Of a stretch of DNA of 64,000 nucleotides, positions 46,311-55,590 are shown one piece after another; positions within the stretch are counted from its first letter, which is position 1; the number at the start of each line of letters is the position of its first letter. The notes below the pieces were generated by a model. The model was not told where the DNA came from. It was given only the letters and a program-made list of their open reading frames with translations, and searched no databases. The stretch covers positions 25,352 to 89,351 of the forward strand of contig CAJIZL010000004.1 of NCBI GenBank assembly GCA_905182035.1. Direction: 5' to 3'. Position numbers and translations under genes: made by a program. Source of the DNA: Oceanospirillaceae bacterium ASP10-02a (GTDB taxonomy: Bacteria; Pseudomonadota; Gammaproteobacteria; Pseudomonadales; Balneatricaceae).

Positions 46311-47165
46311 TTATAACAGCAAGGTAAAACGAATGTTATCGATGAGCCTTGCTTTGCCTAAATAAACGGCGGCTATAATCACCAGTTCATTGTCATCAAT
46401 GTTTGCAGGTTGCAAGTCGCTTTGGCGACAAATTTTGAAGTAGTCACGCTTGAAGCCAGCAGATTCGAGCTGGCATTGTGCCTGCTCTTCTAATTTTAAT
46501 AGTTCAGTTTCACCCGATTCAAGGGCCACTCGGCAGGCTATTAAGCAACCATATAGTTGTGCTGCTTGCCTTAATTCCTTCTCACTTAGGTAACCATTTC
46601 GTGAGCTTAACGCTAGACCACTTTCTGCACGCGCAATAGGCGCGCCGATGATTTTTACCGGTAGGCAAAGGTCATTGGTCAGTTGTTTAATCACCAAGAA
46701 CTGTTGGTAATCCTTGAGTCCAAAAATAGCCAAATCAGGCTGAACAATCCCAAATAATTTACTCACTACCGTAGCTACACCAGTGAAGTGCCCTGGTCGG
46801 CTAGCGCCACATAAAAGCTGATCCAGGTGAGGCACTTTCACCACAGTCGAACTAACGTTAGTAGTGGGGTACATTTCATCTACAGTGGGCGCGAATAACA
46901 CATGGCAGCCGCGGCTCATTAGTTTTTCTTGGTCCCCCATAAACGTGCGTGGGTAACCGTTAAAATCTTCCCCAGGACCAAACTGCAGTGGGTTGACAAA
47001 AATGCTCGCAACAACTAAATCGGCTTCTTCTAAAGCTCGGTCAATGAGCTGTAAATGGCCTTCATGGAGATTGCCCATAGTAGGTACAAAAGCGATGATC
47101 TTATGATCTAGTTTGGCTTGCCAAAGGTGGTTGCGAAGCTGGTTGATGCTGTCGATGGTATACAT
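46311..47165 (-). CDS. panC: pantothenate synthetase
   Basis: Joins pantoate and beta-alanine. The 284-residue protein holds the nucleotidyl-transfer motif PTMGNLHEGHLQLI (HIGH-like), VVASIFVNPLQFGPGEDF, FGLKDYQQFLVIKQL and ESGLALSSRNGYL. It follows panB by 18 bases in a folK-panB-panC order. panD, which makes beta-alanine, is not in the window. Confidence 0.96.
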   Translation of the reverse strand: MYTIDSINQLRNHLWQAKLDHKIIAFVPTMGNLHEGHLQLIDRALEEADLVVASIFVNPLQFGPGEDFNGYPRTFMGDQEKLMSRGCHVLFAPTVDEMYPTTNVSSTVVKVPHLDQLLCGASRPGHFTGVATVVSKLFGIVQPDLAIFGLKDYQQFLVIKQLTNDLCLPVKIIGAPIARAESGLALSSRNGYLSEKELRQAAQLYGCLIACRVALESGETELLKLEEQAQCQLESAGFKRDYFKICRQSDLQPANIDDNELVIIAAVYLGKARLIDNIRFTLLL

Positions 47166-47183
47166 AGTTTTGGTGTCGCAGGT

Positions 47184-47978
47184 TTAGCTAAAGCAATGTT
47201 CTGGCGCAGGAAAAAGGCCGGATTTTACTTCTGAAACGTAGGCTTCTAATGCTTTTAGGACGTCACCTTCTTGTTGTAAGAAGTTTTTCACAAAACGAGC
47301 AGGCTTGTTGGGTGTAATGCCTAACATGTCATAAATGACAAGGACTTGTGCATCGGTGTCTGGCCCTGCTCCAATGCCTATAACAGGCACAGAAACAGCT
47401 TGAGTAATGGCCTTTCCTAAGCTGCTTGGTACACATTCTAATAAAATCATACTGGCCCCCGCAGCTTCTAATTTTACGGCTTCATTCAGTAGGCTAGCAG
47501 CATGCTCCGGGGTTTTTCCTTGCACTCGATAGCCACCAAGTTTATTTACAGCTTGAGGCGTGAGTCCTAGGTGGGCACATACGGGGATACCTTGTTCAAA
47601 GAGTTTATGGATAGTGTCTTTGAGCCAAAGCCCACCCTCTAATTTAACGATTTGGGCCCCTGCCTGCATTAAGTCTGTAGCGTTGGTCATGGCTTGTTCG
47701 ATGGTACGGTAACTCATAAATGGCATGTCGGTCATTATCAGGGCTTCGCTATTACCCGCCTCTACACAACGAGTGTGATACACCATTTGCTCCATGGTCA
47801 CAGGGAGCGTGGAGTCGTGGCCTTGTAATACCATGCCTAACGAGTCACCTACCAAGATGATATCGACTCCGGCTTGATTCGCTCGCTGGGTAAAGCTGGC
47901 ATCGTAGCTGGTAATGCAAGTCGCTTTTTCACCGGCTTTTTTCAGGCAAGTTAGGCTGTGCAACGTGGTTTTGGACAT
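47184..47978 (-). CDS. panB: ketopantoate hydroxymethyltransferase
   Basis: Uses methylene-tetrahydrofolate to make ketopantoate. The 264-residue TIM barrel has ITSYDASFTQRANQAGVDI, GDSLGMVLQGHDSTLPVTM (metal aspartate and histidine), KLEGG, and the C-terminal GIGAGPDTDAQVLVIYDMLG. The adjacent folK gene supplies the folate precursor pathway, so the cluster combines folate and pantothenate genes as in Pseudomonas. Confidence 0.97.
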   Translation of the reverse strand: MSKTTLHSLTCLKKAGEKATCITSYDASFTQRANQAGVDIILVGDSLGMVLQGHDSTLPVTMEQMVYHTRCVEAGNSEALIMTDMPFMSYRTIEQAMTNATDLMQAGAQIVKLEGGLWLKDTIHKLFEQGIPVCAHLGLTPQAVNKLGGYRVQGKTPEHAASLLNEAVKLEAAGASMILLECVPSSLGKAITQAVSVPVIGIGAGPDTDAQVLVIYDMLGITPNKPARFVKNFLQQEGDVLKALEAYVSEVKSGLFPAPEHCFS

Positions 47979-48021
47979 GGGGCATTAACTCCGAATAGTT
48001 GAGTAAGGCACGGGTAGTGAG

Positions 48022-48504
48022 TTAGGCGTCAATGCAGATCAAACCATCTATTGGGCATTGCTGCAAGAGTTCTTGTAACTGAGTGCCGCTAGGTAGGACC
48101 AACTCTGGACATAGCTCGAGCAACGGGCCAACAACAAAATCACGCCTACTTAATTGAGCGTGAGGCACAGTTAAACGTGGGTGTTGAATACTTTGTTCAC
48201 CGAATAACAATAGGTCTAAGTCAAGGGTGCGGGGTCCCCAGTGGCGTTCACGTACACGTTGATGCTGTTGCTCTATGGTTTGCAACTCGTCCAGCAGGGA
48301 CAGAGGCTCAAGCTCAGTTATAATCAAGGCCACAGCATTGACAAAATTATCTTGGTCTTGAGGGCCAACGGGCTTACTCAAGTATAGTTTAGACGCTAAC
48401 AGTAATTGGCTTTGTGGCAGTTGCTTTAGGTCCTCTAAAGCCTGTTTAACGTGGCCTATGGGATTGTCGAGATTACTGCCTAAACCAATGTATGCGTTAA
48501 CCAT
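48022..48504 (-). CDS. folK: 7,8-dihydro-6-hydroxymethylpterin pyrophosphokinase
   Basis: Activates the pterin with ATP before dihydropteroate synthase. The 160-residue protein starts at ATG 48504 with AYIGLGSNL, and has VGPQDQDNFVNAVA, RERHWGPRTLDLDLLLFG and VPHAQLSRRDFVVGPLLEL. The upstream GTG at 48534 would add ten residues inside pcnB. The 8-base overlap with the pcnB end implies coupling. Confidence 0.95.
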   Translation of the reverse strand: MVNAYIGLGSNLDNPIGHVKQALEDLKQLPQSQLLLASKLYLSKPVGPQDQDNFVNAVALIITELEPLSLLDELQTIEQQHQRVRERHWGPRTLDLDLLLFGEQSIQHPRLTVPHAQLSRRDFVVGPLLELCPELVLPSGTQLQELLQQCPIDGLICIDA

Positions 48505-49852
48505 CTGCGCTCTCGTTTGGTTTTTTTGGTGCACGTTTTTTTGGTGCAGCTTTGCCTAGTTCTTTAGTCATTTGTTCGCGTCTCTCACCGCTGGCAAACT
48601 GGTACTCCGTCCACCATTCACCTAGGTTCTCTAGATCTTCACCACTAGCTTCGCGCAATAATATAAAATCATAAGCAGCCCTAAAACGCTTATTATCTAC
48701 CAGTTCTGCTGCTCGATTGCCGTGGCGTCGTGGCAGTCTTAGCTGCATATCCCAAATTTCCTTCATGGGGGTGCTAAACCGTCGTGGAATGGAGGTGCGT
48801 TTAACCTGTTGTAAAATTACATCTTGCGCTGCTTGGTGCATTGCAGGAATCGGTGGCATGTTGCGAATTTGAGCCAGCCTTTGCTGGAGAGGGTGCCATA
48901 ACAATGCGGCCAACAAATAGGCTGGCGTTACACTCTTTCCTTGAGCGATACGTTCGTCTGAATTGCGCAGGGCTAAAACAACAAAATCTTCAACTTGGAA
49001 GTCTTCCGTTTCGTCGTTCTCAATGGCAGCGTCAGTGGCAGGAAATAAGAACTTAAATAAATCATAATCGCGCAACAGATAATAGGTCTGTTCGCCATTG
49101 CCAGATAACAACAACTTTAATATTTCTTCAAACATACGGGCTGCTGGAATAGGTTCCAACAAGTGGCCTAAGGTATGAATTGGCTCCGCTGTGTCTGGAT
49201 CGATTTCAAAGTCCAATTTAGCAGCAAAACGAATGGCTCTAAGCATACGCACGGGGTCTTCTCTGTACCGAGCTTGAGGTTCACCAATCATGCGGATACT
49301 ACGTTTTTCTATGTCTTCAATGCCGCCAGCAAAGTCATGGATGGTGAAGCCATTAATGTTGTAATACATGGCGTTGATAGTGAAATCTCGACGCATGGCG
49401 TCGTCATCTACGGTGCCATAAACATTGTCACGCAATAACATACCATTTTCGGCTTGCTTGGCTTGGTTGCTATTTTCGCTGGTGTGATGGCTGGCTCTAA
49501 AGGTAGCCACTTCAATGATTTCACGGCCAAAGCGCACATGCACTAGGCGAAAGCGACGGCCAATAAGAATGGAGTTCCTAAACAGCTTATGCACTTGTTC
49601 CGGGTGTGCATCAGTAGCAATATCGAAATCTTTTGGTTGCTTGCCCAAGAGAATGTCGCGCACACCTCCGCCTACCAGAAACCCTTGGTAGCCCGCATCC
49701 TTTAGTCGATAAAGCACCTTTAGGGCATTGTCACTAATGTCGCGGCGAGAGATATCATGGTGATCGCGGGTGATGACGTTGGGACCGGTTGGCGCTGCTG
49801 CTGCCGGCTGGTCACCTTTGACCATGTTAACCAGCTTAGAAATAAAACCCAT
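48497..49852 (-). CDS. pcnB: poly(A) polymerase I
   Basis: Adds 3' poly(A) tails that direct RNA decay. The 451-residue protein has the nucleotidyltransferase head (FLVGGGVRDILLGKQPKDFD, DIATDAHP), RRDFTINAMYYNI, the RMLRAIRFAAKLDFEIDPDT neck shared with CCA-adding enzymes, and a basic tail (KKRAPKK) typical of PcnB. The ATG at 49852 gives MGFISKLVNMVKG; a TTG at 49885 is less likely. It precedes folK as in Pseudomonas. Confidence 0.93.
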   Translation of the reverse strand: MGFISKLVNMVKGDQPAAAAPTGPNVITRDHHDISRRDISDNALKVLYRLKDAGYQGFLVGGGVRDILLGKQPKDFDIATDAHPEQVHKLFRNSILIGRRFRLVHVRFGREIIEVATFRASHHTSENSNQAKQAENGMLLRDNVYGTVDDDAMRRDFTINAMYYNINGFTIHDFAGGIEDIEKRSIRMIGEPQARYREDPVRMLRAIRFAAKLDFEIDPDTAEPIHTLGHLLEPIPAARMFEEILKLLLSGNGEQTYYLLRDYDLFKFLFPATDAAIENDETEDFQVEDFVVLALRNSDERIAQGKSVTPAYLLAALLWHPLQQRLAQIRNMPPIPAMHQAAQDVILQQVKRTSIPRRFSTPMKEIWDMQLRLPRRHGNRAAELVDNKRFRAAYDFILLREASGEDLENLGEWWTEYQFASGERREQMTKELGKAAPKKRAPKKPNESADG

Positions 49853-49924
49853 AGAAGTCGTCGACTCAGTTCGGTGGAAAATCAAAAAACAAATGTAGCG
49901 CGCATTCTACCATTGCCTTGCTAG

Positions 49925-50797
49925 CTAGACAAAGGCAATAGGGTCCTGCATACGCTTGGGCACGTTGTTGATATCCCATTGCGTCACTGCCCAAGCTAAT
50001 TGTTCTTCAACAGGGGCTTGGCGAAAGTTGCATGGAGCGGCTTGGCCTAAGCGTTCTAGGGCCTCAGACAATAAAGCGGGTGCCTGGGTTATATCTAATG
50101 GCCTCGCTAAATGTTGTTTGCTGAGCTTTTGTCCTTGGTTGTTGGTAACGATAGGAAGGTGTCCATAAATGGGTTGTTTGTAGCTTAGGCAGGTTTGTAA
50201 CCAAACTTGCCGAGGTGTTTGATGGTAAAGGTCACTGCCACGAATGATATGACTTATGTTTTGCTCAGCATCATCTACAACTACAGCCAGCTGATAGGAA
50301 AACAGTTGGTCTTTTCGTTGCACCACAAAATTGCCCACTTCATGGGCTAGATTTTGGCTTTGGGGGCCAATGATAACATCGTCTACGGTAATTATTTGGT
50401 GGGGTAGTGCAATACGTATTGCTACATCTTTTTGGGATGGCGGGTGGGTTAAACAGTGACAGGTGTAAAGAGGGTTAGTGCGAAATTGCGCGCGGCTGCA
50501 GCTGCAGGTATAAATTTGGCCATCCTGTCGAAGTAGTTCTAGGGCTTCACAGTAGGCTTGTTGGCGTTGGCTCTGAAGCATAGGTTCGCCATCCCAATGT
50601 AAGCCAAAGGTGTCTAGGCCGGAGAGAATGGCATCAATGGAACCAGGGACAGTGCGGGGTGGGTCTAAATCTTCTATGCGGACTAGCCAGCGACCTTTGT
50701 TAGCACGGGCATCTAAGTAACTTGCAACGGCAGCGACTAAAGAACCAAAATGTAAAGGGCCGCTCGGTGTTGGAGCAAAGCGGCCTACATAGCTCAT
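49925..50797 (-). CDS. gluQ: glutamyl-Q tRNA(Asp) synthetase
   Basis: A truncated glutamyl-tRNA synthetase that attaches glutamate to queuosine of tRNA(Asp). The 290-residue protein holds FAPTPSGPLHFGSL (HIGH), IRGSDLYHQTPRQVWLQ and KLSKQ (KMSKS), with a zinc-binding CSC ... YTCHC group, but lacks the anticodon-binding half of GltX. It follows dksA by 7 bases; dksA-gluQ is a conserved pair. Confidence 0.96.
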   Translation of the reverse strand: MSYVGRFAPTPSGPLHFGSLVAAVASYLDARANKGRWLVRIEDLDPPRTVPGSIDAILSGLDTFGLHWDGEPMLQSQRQQAYCEALELLRQDGQIYTCSCSRAQFRTNPLYTCHCLTHPPSQKDVAIRIALPHQIITVDDVIIGPQSQNLAHEVGNFVVQRKDQLFSYQLAVVVDDAEQNISHIIRGSDLYHQTPRQVWLQTCLSYKQPIYGHLPIVTNNQGQKLSKQHLARPLDITQAPALLSEALERLGQAAPCNFRQAPVEEQLAWAVTQWDINNVPKRMQDPIAFV

Positions 50798-50804
50798 GCT
50801 AAGC

Positions 50805-51236
50805 CTATTTACCTAGCTGCTTCTCTTTGATTTCTGCAAGGGTTTTGCAGTCAATACATAAAGTCGCAGTAGGGCGGGCTTCTAACCGACGGATACCAAT
50901 TTCAACACCACAAGTGTCGCAATAACCATATTCGTCTTGCTCAATGAGCTCTAACGTGTCATTGATTTTGTTGGTTAACTTGCGTTCACGATCACGGGCC
51001 CTCAGTTCAAGAGAGAACTCTTCCTCTTGACTGGCACGGTCATTAGGGTCAGCAAAGTTAGCAGCATCTTCTTTTAGGTGGTTAACGGTGCGGTCAACCT
51101 CTTCCATTAAGTCTTGTTTCCAGGCGTGTAAGATCCCTTTAAAGTGATCTCGCTGGCCTGAATTCATGTACTCTTCACCCTTTTTTGCCTTATAAGGGGT
51201 AAAGTGTTTTAACAGTGATTCTTTTGCGTCTGACAT
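50805..51236 (-). CDS. dksA: RNA polymerase-binding transcription factor DksA
   Basis: Works with ppGpp at RNA polymerase in the stringent response. The 143-residue protein has the coiled-coil with the conserved [20 protein letters not shown] tip region and a four-cysteine zinc finger ([19 protein letters not shown], then CIDC). This is the canonical copy; the shorter DksA/TraR-type protein at 36471 is a second family member. The GC-rich discriminator of the rRNA promoter at the right edge is a typical DksA target. Confidence 0.97.
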   Translation of the reverse strand: MSDAKESLLKHFTPYKAKKGEEYMNSGQRDHFKGILHAWKQDLMEEVDRTVNHLKEDAANFADPNDRASQEEEFSLELRARDRERKLTNKINDTLELIEQDEYGYCDTCGVEIGIRRLEARPTATLCIDCKTLAEIKEKQLGK

Positions 51237-51530
51237 AACTTGATTCGTTGTTGAGGGCGGTAGCGTTTAGTTTTCTTACTAAAATACACAGCCCAATTTC
51301 TATAGGTGATTTACGGCCGACAAAATAGCAGAATAATGTTGCTAAATCTAGTGAAAATGCGTCTGTGTTAGATCTATTTTCAACTTATTGTACCTGATGA
51401 TGCCGCCGATTGAGAGTATTTTCAGTTATAATTCATAGACTTCACTATGTTTAGTTGCTGTTACCAAAAGCGAAGTTAAAGCACTTATTAACATTATGTA
51501 TACCATAGTTCTAATCATTGGATATATCAA

Positions 51531-52253
51531 ATGAACTTTTCATTACCATTGCAGGCCGCTACCTTACACCGACGCTATAAACGGTTTTTGGCTGATGTGG
51601 AGACAGCCGATGGAACGCCATTAACAATACATTGTCCTAACACGGGCTCTATGAAGAACTGTGCTGCAGCTAATAGTCGAATTTGGTTCTGGGATTCAGC
51701 AAACGAAAAGCGTAAATATCCATGTACGTGGGAACTAGTAGAGATAGAACAGCGTTTCTTGGCTTGTATTAATACCCAGCGAGCTAATGGGTTGGTTGTA
51801 GAGGCCATAAATAATGCCACAATTACTCAATTACAGGGCTATGGAAAGCTGCAAACTGAGGTAAAATATGGTCTGGAAAACAGTCGTATAGATATTTTTT
51901 TAAGCCAACATAAACATCTGCAAGATTGTTATGTAGAGGTGAAAAATGTCACTCTTATGACAGCTCAAGGACAAGGACTGTTTCCTGATGCTATTACAGA
52001 ACGGGGGCGCAAGCACCTACGAGAATTAGCGCACATGGTGACTCAGGGGCAGCGAGCCGTATTGGTGTATTGTGTTGCTCATACGGGAATAACCCAGGTA
52101 TCCCCAGCATGGGATGTAGACCCAGCCTATGCTGAGACTTTGGTTTGGGCTATTGAGCAAGGTGTGGAAGTGATGGCTTATGGAGCAGCGATTAGCTTAA
52201 CTGAAATGAGTTTGGTACGTGTTGTTCCGCTAAACATGATGCCTAAAGCTTAA
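51531..52253 (+). CDS. sfsA: SfsA family protein (sugar fermentation stimulation protein)
   Basis: A 240-residue protein with family motifs FLADVETADGTPLTIHCPNT, GSMKNCA, ESRIDIFLS-type ENSRIDIFLSQ, CYVEVKNVTLM, and PDAITERGRKHLREL. The nuclease-like D-E-K arrangement is preserved, though a true activity is not established; the original phenotype was altered maltose metabolism. It is divergent from dksA and convergent with the Rieske gene, whose stop it overlaps by 4 bases. Confidence 0.92.
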   Translation: MNFSLPLQAATLHRRYKRFLADVETADGTPLTIHCPNTGSMKNCAAANSRIWFWDSANEKRKYPCTWELVEIEQRFLACINTQRANGLVVEAINNATITQLQGYGKLQTEVKYGLENSRIDIFLSQHKHLQDCYVEVKNVTLMTAQGQGLFPDAITERGRKHLRELAHMVTQGQRAVLVYCVAHTGITQVSPAWDVDPAYAETLVWAIEQGVEVMAYGAAISLTEMSLVRVVPLNMMPKA

Positions 52254-52609
52254 GTTTTGGGAATAGTGCAGTAGATTTTATCATCACGTTCTTCTACGCT
52301 TAGGCTGGTGAGAGATTTTTGATTACATGGCCCGCTAATACAAAGACCATCATCAATAGTAAACAAGGCCCCATGAGTGGCGCACTGGATAAACTGCTTA
52401 TCGTAGTCTAAGAATTGGTTGGGCAGCCATTCCAACGGGACTTTTTGATGAGGGCAGCGATTGCGATAGGCCATGACTTTGCCTTGATGGCGTACAATAA
52501 ACAGATTTGTGTCGTGAATTATAAACCCTTTGCTTTGGCCTTCCCCAAGCTCGTGACTGCGTATAAGCAGCGTGGGTTGTTGAGTGGGAGGCATAAGTTT
52601 GATCAACAT
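52250..52609 (-). CDS. Rieske [2Fe-2S] domain protein
   Basis: A ~119-residue ferredoxin-type Rieske protein. The cluster motif is CPHQKVPLEW (CxH) and CATHG (CxxH), 16 residues apart, with proline loop residues preserved. It resembles the NirD/BphF-type small Rieske proteins and could pass electrons or sense iron. The start is uncertain (52633, 52609 or 52594); none has a clear ribosome-binding site. It is divergent from mrcB, so the two 5' ends are close or overlapping. Confidence 0.8.
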   Translation of the reverse strand: MLIKLMPPTQQPTLLIRSHELGEGQSKGFIIHDTNLFIVRHQGKVMAYRNRCPHQKVPLEWLPNQFLDYDKQFIQCATHGALFTIDDGLCISGPCNQKSLTSLSVEERDDKIYCTIPKT

Positions 52610-52668
52610 AAGGAATAAATAGATGTGTAGCATAACAGAATTGGGGCCGTGTATTGACGAAGCGACGC

Positions 52669-54915
52669 ATGAGAAATAAAGCCAGCCCAAAAAATTCTGG
52701 AGGTTGGATATCGTGGTTGTGGCTGTTCAAGTTTGCCACTGTGTTGTTGGTGGTGGGTACCGTGGCACTAGTGTACCTTGATGCGCAAATTAGACACCGA
52801 TTTGAAGGCCATCGCTGGTCTTTGCCAGCTAAAGTGTACGCGCGTCCACTCGAACTTTTCACCGGCCAACAGCTGGCCACAGGACAGCTAGACTATGAGC
52901 TCACCCAGTTAGGTTATCGTTGGGTAAACCATGCAAAAGCACCAGGGCAAGTACAAAAAACAAACCAAGGTATAGTTATTTTTAGTCGCGGGTTTCGTTT
53001 CGCTGATGGTGATCAAAAAGGCCATGTGGTAGAGGTGAGCCTAAAACGAAATAAAATCACTGGGTTGCGTCAAACCTCTGGTGCAAGTATAGCGTTGTTA
53101 AGACTTGAACCACAGCTAGTGGGTGGCATTTATCCAGCACATAATGAAGACCGAGAGCTAATTCAGTTGAATGATTTACCTAATGGTTTTATCGAAACCT
53201 TGTTGGCGGTGGAAGATCGCCATTATTATTCCCATTATGGGGTCTCTCCTTGGGGTATTGCGCGAGCAATGTGGGCCAACGTTAAGGCGGGTGCCGTGGT
53301 GCAAGGTGGCAGTACCTTAACTCAGCAGTTAGTTAAGAATTTTTACCTTACAGACCGACAGACCTTATGGCGTAAACTCATTGAAGCGCCGATGGCACTA
53401 TTGTTAAATATCCATTACAGTAAAGATGAGGTGTTAGAAGTTTACCTCAATGAAGTCTTTGTCGGGCAAGCTGGTAAACGAGCAATTCATGGATTTGGCC
53501 TCGCTAGCCGTTTTTATTTTGGTCAGCCTTTGAGTGAATTGAAATTGCACCAGGTTGCGCTCTTGGTAGGCTTGGTTAAAGGTCCTTCTTATTACAATCC
53601 CCAGAGACACCCAGAGAGAGCTATTAAAAGGCGCAACTTGGTGTTGTCTATTTTGGCTCAACAGGGCTTAATTTCAGAGGCCCAAAAAATGAACTATCAG
53701 GGTCTGCCGTTAGACCTGACTGAGGCCAGTCAGGTGAGCCGCTATCCGGCCTATATGGATGTAGTAAGGCAGCAGTTACAACAACACTATCAGGCATCAG
53801 CCTTATCTAATCATGGGTTACGTATTTTTACTAGTTTAGATCCATGGGTGCAACATCAAGCTGACACAGCTATGGTTGAGCAAGTGAACAAGCTTAAGCA
53901 GCGCCATGGCAATATAGAAGGCTTGCAAGGTGCTGCAGTTGTCAGCCATAGAGGTAGTGGCGAATTGCTAGCCCTTGTGGGCGATCATAACGGTGGTTAT
54001 GCGGGCCATAACTGGGCCTTGGACCGAAGCCGTCAAGTAGGTTCTCTATTAAAGCCTGTAGTGCACCTTGCTGCTTTAGAAACTGGTCAATATAGCCTTG
54101 TTACTAGCATTGATGATGCCCCAATCGCGCTACCTCAAGCCGATGGGAGCTTGTGGCAACCGCAAAATTACGACCACAAGTCCCACGGCAAGGTGCCTAT
54201 GTATGAGACCTTGGTAAAGTCTTATAATCAGGCTAATGTACGTTTAGGTTTGCAGGTGGGCGTGGATAAGGTGTTGCAGCAGTTGAGGCGAATGGGTGTA
54301 GAGCAGTCTATTCCTGCCTATCCTTCAGTATTATTGGGTGCTGTTGAAATGTCGCCTTTGCAAGTGAATCAAGTGTATCAGACCATCGCCAGTAATGGTT
54401 TTTATAGCCCCTTGAGCCTAGTTCGCCAAGTGACAGAGGCTAATGGCCGGCTACTAAGCCACTTTCCATTTGCGGTTCGGCAGTCAGCCAGCAATGATTC
54501 AATTTATTTACTACAACATGAAATGCGTATGGTGGCACGGGAAGGGACGGCCAGAGGAGTTTATCGTTTCCTACCCAAGCAACAAAAAGTGGCTGCGAAA
54601 ACGGGCACCACCAATGACCAGAGAGACAGCTGGTTTGCAGGTTTTAGTGGCCGACATGTTGCGACCGTCTGGCTTGGTAGGGAAGATGCCAAACCTACAC
54701 CGTTAACGGGTGCAGGGGGAGCACTAAATGTTTGGGGGCAGATGATGCAACATTTGGCGTATACAGACCATGAAGACATCAAACCCCAATCGATAGACTA
54801 TTATTATCTCAATATAACAACAGGCAAGGCCATGCCTGACAACTGCCCTAACGGTGTTTGGTTGCCCATGCTTAAAACTCTAGCACCCCCCATTAATACA
54901 ACCTGTGGATATTAG
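52669..54915 (+). CDS. mrcB: bifunctional penicillin-binding protein 1B
   Basis: Polymerises and cross-links peptidoglycan. The 748-residue protein has a short cytoplasmic tail, one membrane helix (about 15-37), and a UB2H-type domain. The glycosyltransferase 51 domain has catalytic E182 in VEDRHYYSHYGVSPWG and GGSTLTQQLVKN. The transpeptidase domain has S459 in SLLK, SYN, and KTG at 644-646. The domain order and SPWGIARAMWANV favour PBP1b over 1a. A TTG at 52654 could be the start instead of ATG 52669. A lipoprotein gene follows 6 bases later and may encode a regulator. Confidence 0.93.
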   Translation: MRNKASPKNSGGWISWLWLFKFATVLLVVGTVALVYLDAQIRHRFEGHRWSLPAKVYARPLELFTGQQLATGQLDYELTQLGYRWVNHAKAPGQVQKTNQGIVIFSRGFRFADGDQKGHVVEVSLKRNKITGLRQTSGASIALLRLEPQLVGGIYPAHNEDRELIQLNDLPNGFIETLLAVEDRHYYSHYGVSPWGIARAMWANVKAGAVVQGGSTLTQQLVKNFYLTDRQTLWRKLIEAPMALLLNIHYSKDEVLEVYLNEVFVGQAGKRAIHGFGLASRFYFGQPLSELKLHQVALLVGLVKGPSYYNPQRHPERAIKRRNLVLSILAQQGLISEAQKMNYQGLPLDLTEASQVSRYPAYMDVVRQQLQQHYQASALSNHGLRIFTSLDPWVQHQADTAMVEQVNKLKQRHGNIEGLQGAAVVSHRGSGELLALVGDHNGGYAGHNWALDRSRQVGSLLKPVVHLAALETGQYSLVTSIDDAPIALPQADGSLWQPQNYDHKSHGKVPMYETLVKSYNQANVRLGLQVGVDKVLQQLRRMGVEQSIPAYPSVLLGAVEMSPLQVNQVYQTIASNGFYSPLSLVRQVTEANGRLLSHFPFAVRQSASNDSIYLLQHEMRMVAREGTARGVYRFLPKQQKVAAKTGTTNDQRDSWFAGFSGRHVATVWLGREDAKPTPLTGAGGALNVWGQMMQHLAYTDHEDIKPQSIDYYYLNITTGKAMPDNCPNGVWLPMLKTLAPPINTTCGY

Positions 54916-54921
54916 TTAGTA

Positions 54922-55590
54922 ATGTATAACAACGAAATCACACCTTTTAAACACTTATTACTTATATGCTTAGTGATTTTTTTGGGGGGCTGCGCAGCTC
55001 CTGGGTATGGCCCTATTGTAGAAGATTTGAGTGTGCAGGCAAGGCCTTCTGAACGAATGCCTTCTTCATCTACTAATGCGCCTACTGATACCTTAGTAAC
55101 ATCTCAGGCACCTACCCTTGTAGTCACAGCAAAGCCTAAACCTTACGTAGCGCCTAAAGCAGACGTTACTATTACAGCGCAGCCAATATCAAACCAAGTT
55201 GCGACGGGATCAGTGGTGCAAGAAATCATACTGCCGGTTGTGCAAGAATCGCCGTTACCTCCATCAAATCAAGCCGTGGTGGAGCAGTTGTTGGCCGAAG
55301 CTGATCAGCTAAAAGCTCAGGGTAAGGTGACTCAGGCAGTTATTCAGCTTCAAAGAGCTCAGCGAATCGCTCCGCGGGAACCTAAGGTTTACGCGCGTTT
55401 AGCAGCCTTGCAGCTATCCTTAGGTGAAGCATCACGTGCTGAACAGTTAGCACTTAAAGGTTTGACATTGGTGCCTAATAAAAATAGCTACCAGTATTAT
55501 TTTTGGAAGTTGATTGGCGCCAGCCGAAGTCATTTAGGAGATACTAAAGGCGAAGCCAAGGCCATAGCTGAAGCAAAAAAATATAAATAG
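54922..55590 (+). CDS. TPR-containing outer-membrane lipoprotein
   Basis: A 222-residue lipoprotein with signal LLLICLVIFLGGC and lipobox LGGC; the mature protein begins CAAPGYGPI. A proline/threonine-rich linker (about 50-120) precedes three TPR-like helices (QAVIQLQRAQRIAPREPKVY, then LGEASRAEQLALKGLTLVP). The gene starts 6 bases after mrcB and is probably co-transcribed. Position and topology suggest a partner of PBP1b like LpoB or a TPR-carrying analogue of LpoA, but there is no clear LpoB domain. The last 61 bases overlap the convergent membrane-protein gene. Confidence 0.75.
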   Translation: MYNNEITPFKHLLLICLVIFLGGCAAPGYGPIVEDLSVQARPSERMPSSSTNAPTDTLVTSQAPTLVVTAKPKPYVAPKADVTITAQPISNQVATGSVVQEIILPVVQESPLPPSNQAVVEQLLAEADQLKAQGKVTQAVIQLQRAQRIAPREPKVYARLAALQLSLGEASRAEQLALKGLTLVPNKNSYQYYFWKLIGASRSHLGDTKGEAKAIAEAKKYK